Assembly: GCA_020024325.1 (NCBI GenBank)
Contig: JAHHTY010000040.1
Span: 1-19,247, forward strand
DNA from: Negativibacillus sp.
GTDB lineage: Bacteria; Bacillota; Clostridia; Oscillospirales; Ruminococcaceae
Length of the DNA stretch: 19,247 nucleotides
Direction of reading: 5' to 3'
Positions 6,550 through 15,205 of this stretch are shown here, in pieces (the first letter of the stretch is position 1; each line of letters begins with the position of its first letter). The position numbers and the translations under genes are program-made. A model generated the notes under the pieces. That model saw only the letters and a program-made list of their open reading frames with translations. It had not been told where the DNA came from and did not search any database.

Positions 6550-6565
6550 AAAAATAATTATATCA
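6541..6565. repeat. Inverted repeat overlapping the hprK -10 box (possible operator)
   Basis: TGATATAAT (6541-6549) and ATTATATCA (6557-6565) are perfect reverse complements separated by 7 bases. The left arm is the -10 box itself, so a dimeric repressor bound here would block RNA polymerase. The AT-only arms make chance formation more likely than for a GC-rich palindrome. Confidence 0.55.
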
Positions 6566-6646
6566 CAAGGCAGAAATTGATTCTGTCCCTCAAAAAATGA
6601 AAAGGCAGTCTGATAAGAGAGATGCAATAAAGGAGGAACCTGACTT

Positions 6647-7618
6647 ATGGCAAAGCTGTATTCAGTGGCACTGTCCAAATTGATTGAAGATTTGAAGCTG
6701 GAAACGGTTTATATGCCCCGTGACCCACAGGAAATTATGGTAAAGACAGTTGATATTAACCGTCCGGGACTTCAGCTATGTGGCTTTTATGATTATTTTG
6801 ACAGCAGCCGTATCCAGATGTTTGGCTTGAGTGAATTTGCATATATGGAAAAATATACCACACAGGAACGTCAGGATTTTTTGGATAAATTTTTCTCCCA
6901 ACATATTCCGGCAGTCATCATCACCCGTAATCTGGAAATACCGGAAGAAATGGTGACTGCGGCAAATATGTACAATGTTCCGCTGCTGAGAACAGACCAA
7001 CCAACCTGTGACTTTATGTCCACCATGATAGCTACCTTGAAAGTGGATCTTGCACCGAGAATCACCCGTCACGGTGTTCTTGTAGAGGTATACGGTGAAG
7101 GTATTTTGCTTTTGGGCGAAAGCGGTGTCGGAAAAAGCGAAACCGCAATCGAGTTGATTAAAAGAGGTCATCGTCTGATTGCCGATGATGCAGTAGAAAT
7201 CAGACGTGTTTCAGATAAAACGCTGGTAGGCTCGTCCCCTGCAAACATTCGTCATTTTATGGAGCTGCGTGGTGTGGGCATTATCAATGCCCGCAGAATT
7301 TTCGGTATGGGCTCGGTTAAAATGACAGAAAAAGTAGATATGGTTATCTCTTTAGAACAGTGGGACAAAAGCAAGGTATATGACAGAATGGGTATGAATG
7401 ACGAATGTACCGAAATTCTGGGGATTAAAGTGCCTTCTTTGACAATCCCTGTTAAGACAGGACGAAACCTTGCTATTATCATTGAGGTTGCTGCAATGAA
7501 CAACCGTCAGAAAAAGATGGGTTATAATGCGGCACAAGAGCTGCTTCAGCAGTTGGGAATGGTTGATGACCTGCCGCCGGAAGCGGTAAAAAATGCGCCG
7601 GATTATAATGCGTATTAA
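6647..7618 (+). CDS. hprK: HPr kinase/phosphorylase
   Basis: A 323-residue bifunctional enzyme that phosphorylates and dephosphorylates HPr of the sugar phosphotransferase system on Ser46, controlling carbon catabolite repression in Firmicutes. The N-terminal domain (about 1-130) precedes the catalytic core with RHG (His142), Walker A GESGVGKS (157-164), the catalytic loop HRLIADDAVE (Asp180/181), and the family signature ELRGVGIINARRIFG about 27 residues further on. The length is usual for the family. ATG 6647 is preceded by AAAGGAGG at 6630-6637. It heads the long plus-strand cluster with its own extended -10 promoter overlapped by a dyad. No HPr gene (ptsH) is present nearby. Confidence 0.96.
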   Translation: MAKLYSVALSKLIEDLKLETVYMPRDPQEIMVKTVDINRPGLQLCGFYDYFDSSRIQMFGLSEFAYMEKYTTQERQDFLDKFFSQHIPAVIITRNLEIPEEMVTAANMYNVPLLRTDQPTCDFMSTMIATLKVDLAPRITRHGVLVEVYGEGILLLGESGVGKSETAIELIKRGHRLIADDAVEIRRVSDKTLVGSSPANIRHFMELRGVGIINARRIFGMGSVKMTEKVDMVISLEQWDKSKVYDRMGMNDECTEILGIKVPSLTIPVKTGRNLAIIIEVAAMNNRQKKMGYNAAQELLQQLGMVDDLPPEAVKNAPDYNAY

Positions 7619-7685
7619 ACGAAAGACAAGATAGATGCTGTTGTAAAAAATAAAGAGGATAGAATCGGGAAGGACGGGAAAGGTT

Positions 7686-8411
7686 ATGAAGTTTATTGCA
7701 GACACCCATATTCACAGTATTGCAAGCAATCATGCGTACAGCACTGTGATGGAAAATATTGAAGAGGCTCGTCAAAAAGGACTGCTGTATATAGCGATGA
7801 CAGAGCATGGACCCAAGATGCCCGATGCACCGCATATCTGGCATTGTACAAATCAGTGGGAGGTTCCATCAGTATATCATGGAGTCAATATTCTGCATGG
7901 AGTGGAAGTTGATATTATGGATGAAGCAGGAACACTGGATATTGACAATACCGTTTTAGAAGGGCTGGAGTGGGTGATTGCATCAATGCACACCCCCTGC
8001 ATCAAGCCATCAACCAAAGAAAGCCATACAAAAACATGGCTGAACATTGCAAAAAATCCGCACGTTGACGTTATCGGTCATTGCGGCGACGGCAGATATG
8101 ATTTTGACCATGAAACAGTCATCAAGGCTTTTAAAGAATATGGAAAAATTGTGGAGATAGATAACAACTCTTTTCACTGCCGTCCAAACACCGAAAAAAA
8201 TTGTGCCGAAATTGCAAGATGGTGCAAGCGTCTGGAAGTTCCTGTCGTTGTAGACAGCGATGCCCATTTCGCAGGAAATATCGGTATTTTCACTAAGGCA
8301 GTGGCAATGTTTGAGGAGATTGATTTTCCTGAAAGATTGATTATCAATGCAGACATTGACAGATTTGAGGAAGTGGTTGCCCAAAAAAGGGCAGGTCTTC
8401 GCCGTTCATAG
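7686..8411 (+). CDS. PHP-domain phosphatase (YcdX-like)
   Basis: A 241-residue cytoplasmic metal-dependent phosphoesterase with a complete PHP trinuclear site: His8 and His10 (DTHIHS), His16, His41 (MTEHGP), Glu74 (GVEVDI), His102 (ASMHTP), His132 (IGHCGD), and Asp192/His194 (DSDAH). Length and motif order fit the YcdX-type phosphatases and not histidinol phosphatase. The ATG at 7686 has AAAGG two bases upstream and AAGGACGGG a little further up. It lies 67 bases after hprK and 27 before the favoured murB start. The same gene sits between hprK and murB in other clostridia as far as I recall. The substrate is unknown. Confidence 0.87.
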   Translation: MKFIADTHIHSIASNHAYSTVMENIEEARQKGLLYIAMTEHGPKMPDAPHIWHCTNQWEVPSVYHGVNILHGVEVDIMDEAGTLDIDNTVLEGLEWVIASMHTPCIKPSTKESHTKTWLNIAKNPHVDVIGHCGDGRYDFDHETVIKAFKEYGKIVEIDNNSFHCRPNTEKNCAEIARWCKRLEVPVVVDSDAHFAGNIGIFTKAVAMFEEIDFPERLIINADIDRFEEVVAQKRAGLRRS

Positions 8412-8420
8412 TTCATAATG

Positions 8421-8430
8421 AAAAAGGGGG
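8421..8430 (+). promoter_or_regulatory. Ribosome binding site that decides the murB start
   Basis: AAAAAGGGGG lies 8 bases before a TTG at 8439, whereas the in-frame ATG at 8418 has no purine-rich site upstream and starts only 6 bases after the previous stop. The pattern resembles the AAAAGGGGG site before the HisRS-like gene at 3793. Confidence 0.5.
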
Positions 8431-8438
8431 CTGCGTCA

Positions 8439-9371
8439 TTGAATTGCCTGAACGATTTAAAAAAGGAAAAACTTTCTGCTTTGTGTAAGACAGAAAATAT
8501 TCCTGTTTTGTGGGAAGAACCGATGAAGGAACATACCAGCTTTAAAATTGGCGGACCTGTATCTGCCATGTGTGTTCCGAAAGACCGCGCCCAGCTGGAA
8601 AAAGTGATTCGATTTGCTCAGACACAGCAGGTTGCAATGTGGTACCTTGGCAACGGTTCAAACCTGCTAGTCAGCGATGATGGTTTAAAAGGGATTGTTG
8701 TTCTTCTAGACTCTGATTTTGACGGGGAAATTGTGATAGAAGGAACCACTTTAGAAGTTCCGGCAGGAAAAAAGCTGTCGGCAGTTTGTGCAGATGCCTG
8801 CAAAGCCGGGTTTAGCGGTATGGAATTTGCATGGGGAATTCCGGGAAGCGTGGGCGGTGCAGTTTATATGAATGCCGGAGCCTATGGCGGTGAAATGAAA
8901 GACTGTTTGCTGTGGGCAGAATATTTAGACCGCACCGGCAAAGTGGTTCGTCTTACAAAAGAGCAGTTGCAGCTTTCCTATCGACACAGCTGTTTTATGC
9001 AGCCCGAGTATGAAGGCTGCTGTATTATCAGAGCGGCATTTTCTTTGCAGGAAGGTCAGCAGGAAACCATCAAGGCAGAGATGGACAGAATCCTTACTCA
9101 AAGAAAAGAAAAACAGCCGCTGGAATTTCCGAGTGCTGGCAGCACCTTCAAACGTCCGCAGGGAGCATTTGCAGCCCAGTTAATTGATAGCTGTGGATTG
9201 CGTGGGCTGAAAGTGGGAGGAGCACAGGTGAGCCAAAAGCACACAGGATTTGTCATCAATTCGGGAGATGCAACCTGCCGTGACGTATTGGAACTGACAA
9301 AACAGGTTCGGGAATGTGTAAAGGAAAAGACAGGATATGAGCTGGAGCTGGAAGTAAGGCTGCTGCCATAG
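8439..9371 (+). CDS. murB: UDP-N-acetylenolpyruvoylglucosamine reductase
   Basis: A 310-residue FAD enzyme that reduces UDP-GlcNAc-enolpyruvate with NADPH to UDP-MurNAc in peptidoglycan precursor synthesis. FAD-binding motifs are FKIGGP (35-40), YLGNGSNLLVSD (69-80), and the long loop GMEFAWGIPGSVGGAVYMNAG (about 127-147). SYRHS (180-184) and the catalytic serine in PSAGSTFKRP (Ser235) follow. The C-terminal domain has GGAQVSQKHTGFVINSGDAT and the acid near the end (Glu305). This is the type II form of Firmicutes, lacking the insert of the E. coli enzyme. I prefer the TTG at 8439, with a strong binding site, over ATG 8418 (317 residues, translationally coupled); the two differ by only seven residues. 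Confidence 0.95.
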   Translation: MNCLNDLKKEKLSALCKTENIPVLWEEPMKEHTSFKIGGPVSAMCVPKDRAQLEKVIRFAQTQQVAMWYLGNGSNLLVSDDGLKGIVVLLDSDFDGEIVIEGTTLEVPAGKKLSAVCADACKAGFSGMEFAWGIPGSVGGAVYMNAGAYGGEMKDCLLWAEYLDRTGKVVRLTKEQLQLSYRHSCFMQPEYEGCCIIRAAFSLQEGQQETIKAEMDRILTQRKEKQPLEFPSAGSTFKRPQGAFAAQLIDSCGLRGLKVGGAQVSQKHTGFVINSGDATCRDVLELTKQVRECVKEKTGYELELEVRLLP

Positions 9372-9405
9372 TCTTGTAAAACAAAAGAGGGGAGAGGGAA
9401 GGCTT

Positions 9406-10305
9406 ATGCGTTTTATCATCGTGACGGGGATGTCCGGTGCGGGAAAATCCGCAGCGGTAGAAGCACTGGAAGATGTCGGAATTTACTGTGTTGATAATAT
9501 TCCTCCGGCATTGATTCCGAAGATTGCACATTTGGGAACAAATGGGCAGGAGCCTTCCGGAATAGACCGTGTGGCACTGGTAATTGATGCCAGAGGTCTG
9601 CGTGGAAAGTTGGGCAGTGCAGATTGTTTAAAGGAATTGATGGATGCACTGGCAGAACTGGACAGAGAAAAGGTAAGTTACAAAATACTGTTTTTGGATG
9701 CAGCAACAGAAGAGCTGATTAACCGATATAAAATTACCCGACGCCCCCATCCGCTGATGGGAAGAAGCGATTCGCTCAATCGTGCAATCTGTCAGGAACG
9801 GGAACTGCTGAATGAGGTAAAGGAACGTGCGGATATCGTACTGGACACCACGCTGCTTTCAGCCTCCCAGCTGCGGAGCAACATCCATGAACTGTTCCGC
9901 AGCGATGACCCAAGCAAAGATGATTTTGTGGTAAACTGTATCTCGTTTGGGTTTAAATTTGGCGTTCCGGCAGATGCGGATTTGATGTTTGACGTTCGAT
10001 GTCTGCCAAACCCGTTTTATGATCCGCAGCTGCGTCCCAAAACAGGATTGGATAAAGAAGTTCAGGATTATGTTTTGGATTCGGCAAAGACACAAGGTTT
10101 TTTAAAACGACTTTATGATTTAATTGATTATATGGTTCCGTTGTACCGATATGATGAACATAAAAGCCAGCTGGTCATTGCAATCGGATGTACCGGAGGC
10201 AAGCACCGCTCGGTTACGCTGACTTTGCAGCTGGCACAGTATCTGAAAAAACAGGGGCTTCGGGTTATTGTAAGCCACAGGGATATTGAGAAGAAAAAAC
10301 TGTAA
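9406..10305 (+). CDS. rapZ: RapZ/YvcJ family P-loop nucleotide-binding regulator
   Basis: A 299-residue ATP/GTP-binding protein. The E. coli homologue is an RNase adaptor controlling glucosamine-6-phosphate synthase via small RNAs; the Firmicute homologue YvcJ affects competence and nucleotide signalling, so the RNA role should not be assumed here. Walker A is GMSGAGKS (8-15), VDNIPP is at 29-34, VIDARG (59-64) fills the Walker B position, and RRPHPL is at 112-117. The C-terminal domain carries GFKFGVPADADLMFDVRCLPNP and GCTGGKHRSV (261-270), typical of the family. The ATG at 9406 has GGGAAGG upstream and lies 34 bases after murB. The gene usually following it in Firmicutes (yvcK) is missing. 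Confidence 0.95.
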   Translation: MRFIIVTGMSGAGKSAAVEALEDVGIYCVDNIPPALIPKIAHLGTNGQEPSGIDRVALVIDARGLRGKLGSADCLKELMDALAELDREKVSYKILFLDAATEELINRYKITRRPHPLMGRSDSLNRAICQERELLNEVKERADIVLDTTLLSASQLRSNIHELFRSDDPSKDDFVVNCISFGFKFGVPADADLMFDVRCLPNPFYDPQLRPKTGLDKEVQDYVLDSAKTQGFLKRLYDLIDYMVPLYRYDEHKSQLVIAIGCTGGKHRSVTLTLQLAQYLKKQGLRVIVSHRDIEKKKL

Positions 10306-10408
10306 AAAAGCAAGATGACAATCAATTTTCGGATTTGGAAACCGAACGACAGAATAGATATTTTGACAGCGCAGATTTGTCAGCAAAGATAAGGAGGGTC
10401 ACATCAAA

Positions 10409-11326
10409 GTGACATTCGCAACCAAGGTCAAAAGTGAGATCAGCCATAACAAAGGACTGATTGCCCGTAATAAAAAAGCATTCTCCTATGGAATGCTGCT
10501 GTGCGGCAAAAGTTTTTCCACACAAAGCATTGCCATGACAACCGAAAACAAGTATGTCGCAAAGCTGTATGCAAAGCTGATTTTTCAGCAGATTCCCATG
10601 CAAACAAGCGTTACTACCAGAGAATATAATGGGAATTTTCAGCAGACAACCTATGCAGTCAGCGTTGACGATGGGGAGGACAGGAAAACAATCCTGTCCT
10701 TTTTCGGGCATGGTGCAAAGGAAGAAACAGAGAACGGCAATCGGGAATTTTTAGAGGATATAGAGCACTGCCATGCCTTTTTAGCAGGGGCTTTTTTGAG
10801 CTGCTCTAATATCAGCGATCCGCAAAAAGATTATCATTTGGAATTTGTGGTATCTCAGAAAGAAACAGCACAGATTTTGATGAAGGTGCTCGACAGCTTA
10901 AATCTTAACTTTAAGCTGAGCACACGCCGAAGTCAGCAGGTGGTTTACTGCAAGGACAGTAAATCGATTGAGGAATTGCTGACAATGGTGGGAGCAACCG
11001 GAGCGATGATGGATGTTGTTAATGTGAAAATTTACAAAGATATGCGAAACAAGGTAAATCGCGTTACAAATTGCGAAACCTCCAATATTGAAAAGACAGT
11101 CAGCGCAGCAACTGCACAGGCTGCGGATATCCGCTACCTGATGAAGAACGGGGTTTTTGAAACGCTGGAAGTTCCGTTAAAAGAAACCGCAAAGGCACGG
11201 TTAAGGCACCCTGATATGTCTTTAAGGGAGCTTGGCGAGATGTTGGGCGTTTCCCGTTCGGGAATCAACCACCGTCTGCAAAAAATCAGCCAGATTGCAA
11301 AGCAGGCAAGAGAGGATGAAAAATAG
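10409..11326 (+). CDS. whiA: DNA-binding protein WhiA
   Basis: A 305-residue regulator related to Streptomyces WhiA, which acts in sporulation-linked division; in Bacillus it influences division and chromosome segregation. The N-terminal part is a degenerate LAGLIDADG homing-endonuclease fold with FLAGAFLSCSNISDPQKDYH (124-143) matching the family landmark. RNKVNRVTNCETSNIEKT (213-230) is the conserved linker, and a helix-turn-helix follows (SLRELGEMLGVSRSGINHRL, 271-290). The start is GTG at 10409 with AAGGAGG at 10391-10397. It is 103 bases after rapZ, and dnaE starts 16 bases after it. Confidence 0.94.
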   Translation: MTFATKVKSEISHNKGLIARNKKAFSYGMLLCGKSFSTQSIAMTTENKYVAKLYAKLIFQQIPMQTSVTTREYNGNFQQTTYAVSVDDGEDRKTILSFFGHGAKEETENGNREFLEDIEHCHAFLAGAFLSCSNISDPQKDYHLEFVVSQKETAQILMKVLDSLNLNFKLSTRRSQQVVYCKDSKSIEELLTMVGATGAMMDVVNVKIYKDMRNKVNRVTNCETSNIEKTVSAATAQAADIRYLMKNGVFETLEVPLKETAKARLRHPDMSLRELGEMLGVSRSGINHRLQKISQIAKQAREDEK

Positions 11327-11342
11327 AAAGGAGAGCAGCACA

Positions 11343-14300
11343 ATGGAAGATCGTTTTGTACATCTGCATCTGCACAGCGAATACAGCTTGCTGGATGGTG
11401 CGTGCAGAATAAAACAACTGGTAGAGCGAGCAAAAGAACTGGGACAAGACGCTGTTGCAATCACCGACCACGGTGTGATGTACGGTGCGATTGATTTTTA
11501 TAAGGAAGCCAAAGCAAACGGCATCAAACCGATTATTGGCTGTGAAGTTTATGTAGCACCCCGCACCAGATTTGATAAGGTAAATGGGCTGGACAACTCT
11601 CCTTACCATCTGGTGCTGCTTTGTGAAAACGAAACAGGCTATCAAAACCTGATTAAGCTGGTTTCCAGAAGCTTTACAGAAGGTTTTTATTTTAAACCGC
11701 GTATCGACCGTGATATTTTAAAAGAACATTCTGAGGGTTTGATTGCGCTTTCTGCCTGTCTTGCAGGGGAGGTTCCACGGGCGTTAAAACGGAACGATTA
11801 TGAACAGGCAAAGCAAGCGGCTCAATTTTATTTGGATGTTTTCGGGAAAGATCATTACTTTATCGAGCTGCAAAATCATGGTATTCGTGACCAGCAAAAA
11901 ATCATTCCGGATTTGGTGCGTTTGTCCCGAGAGCTGGGTGTGGGTCTGGTAGCGACAAACGACTGCCATTATCTGAAAAAAGAGGATAGCTCTACCCAAA
12001 AAATTCTCATCTGTATTCAAACTAACCATACCTTAGAGGAAGACAACGGAATGGAGTTTGAAACAGAAGAGTTTTATATGAAATCCCGTCAGGGAATGTA
12101 CGATGCAATGAGGGAGTGTATCGGTGACGAATCTGTGATAGAAGAAGCACTGGATAACACAGTAAAAATTGCCGAACGTTGCAAGGTGGAATTTGTATTT
12201 GGGCACCATATCCTTCCTCGATTTGAAGTACCGGACAAAAAAGACAATGTTACTTTTTTTCGTGAAAAGTGTTATGAGGGATTTTACCGCAACTATGGGC
12301 CAAACCCGCCAAAGGAATATCAGGAGCGTTTGGAGTATGAGCTTTCTGTTATCGAACGCATGGGCTATGTCGATTACTACCTGATTGTATGGGACTTCAT
12401 TGATTATGCAAAGCAGCACAAAATTCCGGTAGGTCCCGGTCGAGGTTCGGGTGCAGGCAGTATTGCAGCTTATTGTATCGGAATTACCGGCATTGACCCA
12501 ATGAAGTATAACCTGCTCTTCGAGCGTTTTTTGAATCCGGAGCGTGTCAGCATGCCGGACTTTGATATTGACTTTTGCTATGAACGCAGAGAAGAAGTTA
12601 TCGAATATGTTATCCGAAAATACGGAAAAGAGCGTGTCGCACAGATTATCACCTTTGGTACCATGGCAGCAAGGGGCGGCATCCGAGATGTCGGCAGAGT
12701 GCTGGGAATGGATTATCAGCAGGTGGACAAGGTGGCAAAGGCAATTCCGATGGAACTGCATATGACCATTGCAAAAGCATTGGAACGCTCCCCCGATTTA
12801 AAGATTATGTATGAAAGCGACCCACAGGTAAAGGAACTGATTGACCAGGCATCTAAAATCGAAGGTATGCCCCGTCACGCTTCCACCCACGCTGCCGGTG
12901 TTGTAATTGCAAGGGATGCAGTAGAAAAATATGTTCCGCTTGCAAAAAATGATGAAGCAATTGTGACCCAGTACACCATGACAACGCTGGAAGAGCTGGG
13001 TTTGCTCAAGATGGACTTTTTGGGGTTGAGAAACTTAACCGTTATCAGCGATGCCGAAAAGATGATTCGCCGTCAGGAACCTGATTTTGACATCGAAAAA
13101 ATATCTTTAACCGATTCAAAAACCTTTGAGATGATGTCCAAAGGTCAGGCAAAGGGTGTGTTCCAGTTCGAGTCGGGCGGAATGCGTCAGGTGCTGATTC
13201 AGCTGAAACCGGAATCGGTCGAGGATTTGATTGCGGTTATCTCGCTGTATCGCCCGGGTCCGATGGATTCGATTCCGAAATATATCAGGAACCGTCATAA
13301 TCCGCAGGAGATTACCTATAAGACACCGCAGCTCAAAGAAATTTTGGATGTTACCTATGGCTGTATCGTTTATCAGGAACAGGTTATGCAGATTTGCCGC
13401 AAGCTGGCAGGATATTCTTATGGAAGAGCGGATTTGGTGCGTCGTGCAATGTCCAAGAAAAAGCATGATGTCATGGAAAAGGAACGGCAGAACTTTATCT
13501 GGGGTGCAAAAAAAGAAGATGGTTCAGTCGAGTGTGTGGGCTGTGTGGCAAACGGAATCAGCGAACAGATTGCAAACGAAATCTTTGACGAGATGAGTTC
13601 CTTTGCATCCTATGCTTTTAATAAATCTCATGCAGCAGCTTATGCAATGGTTGCTTATCGTACCGCTTATCTGAAAGCTCACTATCCAAAAGAATATATG
13701 GCAGCGCTGTTAACCAGTATTTTAGATAATACCGATAAAATGCTGGGTTATCTTAAAGAATGTGATGCCCTGAAAATAAAAATTCTTCCGCCGGATATTA
13801 ACCGCAGCCGAACCGGATTTATTGTAGAGGACGGCTGTATCCGCTTTGGATTTTTGGGTGTAAAAAATTTGGGCAAAGGTGTTATGGAGGCTCTGGTAAA
13901 AGAGCGAGATGAAAACGGACCGTTTGCTGATTTGGACGATTTGTGCGAAAGAATGTATGGACAAGACCTAAACCGCAGAGCGATTGAAAGTTTAATTAAA
14001 TGCGGTGCATTAGACAGCTTTGGTCATAATCGTCGTGAAATGCTGGAAGGCTACTCTGCTTTAATTAGCGATATTGACAATCGTTATAAAAATAATCTGG
14101 AAGGGCAGATGAATCTTTTTGATGTGCCGGAGCTTGCACCGACACGGCAAAGCTTTACTTTACCGCACCTTGAAGAATTTCCGCCTGAGATTATGTTGTC
14201 GATGGAAAAAGAGGTTACGGGCTTGTATGTTTCAGGACACCCGCTGGCACAATATCACAATGTTGCAAGGCAGTTGAAAACGGTAGAACTCGAAGAGCTT

Positions 14301-14951
14301 GGTTCAGACGAAGAAACAGACAGTGTAATGATGCAAAGCCGTGGTAAATACCGTGACGGTGATACCGTAAAGGTGTTATGTATTGTCACAGGTAAGCGGA
14401 CGAAGATTGTAAAACAGCGTGGTTATATGGCGTTTGTGACTTTGGAAGACACCAGCGGTTCGATGGAAATGTTGGTTTTTCCGCAGACCTATGAGCAATA
14501 TCGTTATCTTATTGAAGAAAATCGAGTTTTGTATATTGAGGGAAGATTGAGCATCCGAGAGGATGAAGAAACAAAACTGGTGTGCCGAAAGGTAGCAGAT
14601 CCACGAGATCTTTTAGAAAAAACGGAGGAATCTGTATCTGCACCGACCTTGGCAGCAGCGGAACCTCAGAAAAAACAGCAATCGGCAGAACCGAAGATTC
14701 ATCAAAAAAGCGGAAAACGTCCCGGTTTATACCTTCGTGTGCCGTCAAAAGAAAGCAGAGAATTTATAAAGTCAGAACAGTATCTTGATATCTTTGAGGG
14801 AGAAATGCCTGTGTACTTTTTCTTTCAGGATTCAGGAAAGCTGGTATGTACTCCGCAAAGAATGTGGATTACCTTTAATAAACCTCTTTACTTTCAGCTG
14901 GGTGTAATTTTGGGCGAGGAAAATGTTGCTTTGGTTGTTCCCGAAAAATAA
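11343..14951 (+). CDS. dnaE: DNA polymerase III alpha subunit, DnaE1 type
   Basis: A 1202-residue C-family DNA polymerase. In Firmicutes DnaE works with PolC during replication. The N-terminal PHP domain starts HLHLHSEYSLLDG (7-19) and continues with ITDHGVMYG, keeping its metal-binding His residues, so a proofreading function is possible. The palm has GPGRGSGAGS (364-373), PDFDIDF with catalytic Asp406 and Asp408, and KMDFLGLR with Asp558 as the third acid. Downstream are RPGPMD, a helix-hairpin-helix region and an OB-fold (about 1005-1075, starting VKVLCIV). Met at 11343 was chosen because AAGGAGA lies 8 bases upstream and the protein then begins at the PHP strand; a longer open frame starts inside whiA. 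Family size and order are normal. Confidence 0.97.
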   Translation: MEDRFVHLHLHSEYSLLDGACRIKQLVERAKELGQDAVAITDHGVMYGAIDFYKEAKANGIKPIIGCEVYVAPRTRFDKVNGLDNSPYHLVLLCENETGYQNLIKLVSRSFTEGFYFKPRIDRDILKEHSEGLIALSACLAGEVPRALKRNDYEQAKQAAQFYLDVFGKDHYFIELQNHGIRDQQKIIPDLVRLSRELGVGLVATNDCHYLKKEDSSTQKILICIQTNHTLEEDNGMEFETEEFYMKSRQGMYDAMRECIGDESVIEEALDNTVKIAERCKVEFVFGHHILPRFEVPDKKDNVTFFREKCYEGFYRNYGPNPPKEYQERLEYELSVIERMGYVDYYLIVWDFIDYAKQHKIPVGPGRGSGAGSIAAYCIGITGIDPMKYNLLFERFLNPERVSMPDFDIDFCYERREEVIEYVIRKYGKERVAQIITFGTMAARGGIRDVGRVLGMDYQQVDKVAKAIPMELHMTIAKALERSPDLKIMYESDPQVKELIDQASKIEGMPRHASTHAAGVVIARDAVEKYVPLAKNDEAIVTQYTMTTLEELGLLKMDFLGLRNLTVISDAEKMIRRQEPDFDIEKISLTDSKTFEMMSKGQAKGVFQFESGGMRQVLIQLKPESVEDLIAVISLYRPGPMDSIPKYIRNRHNPQEITYKTPQLKEILDVTYGCIVYQEQVMQICRKLAGYSYGRADLVRRAMSKKKHDVMEKERQNFIWGAKKEDGSVECVGCVANGISEQIANEIFDEMSSFASYAFNKSHAAAYAMVAYRTAYLKAHYPKEYMAALLTSILDNTDKMLGYLKECDALKIKILPPDINRSRTGFIVEDGCIRFGFLGVKNLGKGVMEALVKERDENGPFADLDDLCERMYGQDLNRRAIESLIKCGALDSFGHNRREMLEGYSALISDIDNRYKNNLEGQMNLFDVPELAPTRQSFTLPHLEEFPPEIMLSMEKEVTGLYVSGHPLAQYHNVARQLKTVELEELGSDEETDSVMMQSRGKYRDGDTVKVLCIVTGKRTKIVKQRGYMAFVTLEDTSGSMEMLVFPQTYEQYRYLIEENRVLYIEGRLSIREDEETKLVCRKVADPRDLLEKTEESVSAPTLAAAEPQKKQQSAEPKIHQKSGKRPGLYLRVPSKESREFIKSEQYLDIFEGEMPVYFFFQDSGKLVCTPQRMWITFNKPLYFQLGVILGEENVALVVPEK

Positions 14952-15071
14952 CGGCAGTTACCGCTAAAATAAAAAGTGTCGAATTTTGTAAGATATATAC
15001 AACTGTAAACAGGAGTTTTTTGTTAAAGTTTCTGTAATTTTATTTTATCGGTTATTTTATTGTAATAAGGC

Positions 15072-15100
15072 TTGTCTGTATCGGATAAATGTTTTATAAT
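15072..15100 (+). promoter_or_regulatory. Sigma-A-type promoter of pfkA
   Basis: TTGTCT (15072-15077) and TATAAT (15095-15100) with a 17-base spacer. It gives a leader of about 100 bases before the ATG at 15206. I could not find a clear dnaE terminator between 14952 and here, so read-through from dnaE may also reach pfkA. Confidence 0.75.
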
Positions 15101-15144
15101 TAACAAAGTAGCGAATAGAACAACTGTGAACAAAACGTTCTGTC

Positions 15145-15173
15145 CTGAAAGAGGCTGTGTCAGCGGCTTTCAG
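15145..15173 (+). other. Leader hairpin upstream of pfkA
   Basis: CTGAAAG (15145-15151) pairs with CTTTCAG (15167-15173), and an inner GCTG (15154-15157) pairs with CAGC (15161-15164) around a TGT loop; the two stems are separated by a 2x2 internal mismatch. No T-run follows, so this is not an intrinsic terminator. It ends about 20 bases before the pfkA ribosome binding site and could affect mRNA stability or translation. Confidence 0.5.
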
Positions 15174-15205
15174 CATAGTGGCTTTATAAAATGGAGGATT
15201 GTTTT

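Larger units (their letters stand above)
6218..6646. other. Divergent intergenic region between the HAD gene and hprK
   Basis: About 429 AT-rich bases without a credible gene. It contains the palindrome at 6243-6263, a weaker 7-base inverted repeat (AGGATTT at 6310-6316 with AAATCCT at 6323-6329), and the hprK extended -10 with its overlapping dyad at 6541-6565. I could not find a convincing minus-strand promoter for the HAD gene. The leader between the hprK -10 and its start (about 90 bases) holds no RNA element I recognise. Confidence 0.55.

Noticed and set aside
12033..12761. Long (242-residue) minus-strand open frame inside dnaE
   Set aside because: It is a shadow of the dnaE reading frame; the plus-strand polymerase motifs are intact throughout.
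14952..14990. Possible terminator directly after dnaE
   Set aside because: CGGCAGTTACCG gives only a three-base stem with no T-run; not enough to call a terminator.
15129..15141. GAACAAAACGTTC as a possible LexA/SOS box upstream of pfkA
   Set aside because: The Gram-positive site needs GAAC and GTTC four bases apart; here the spacing is five, and pfkA is not an expected SOS gene.
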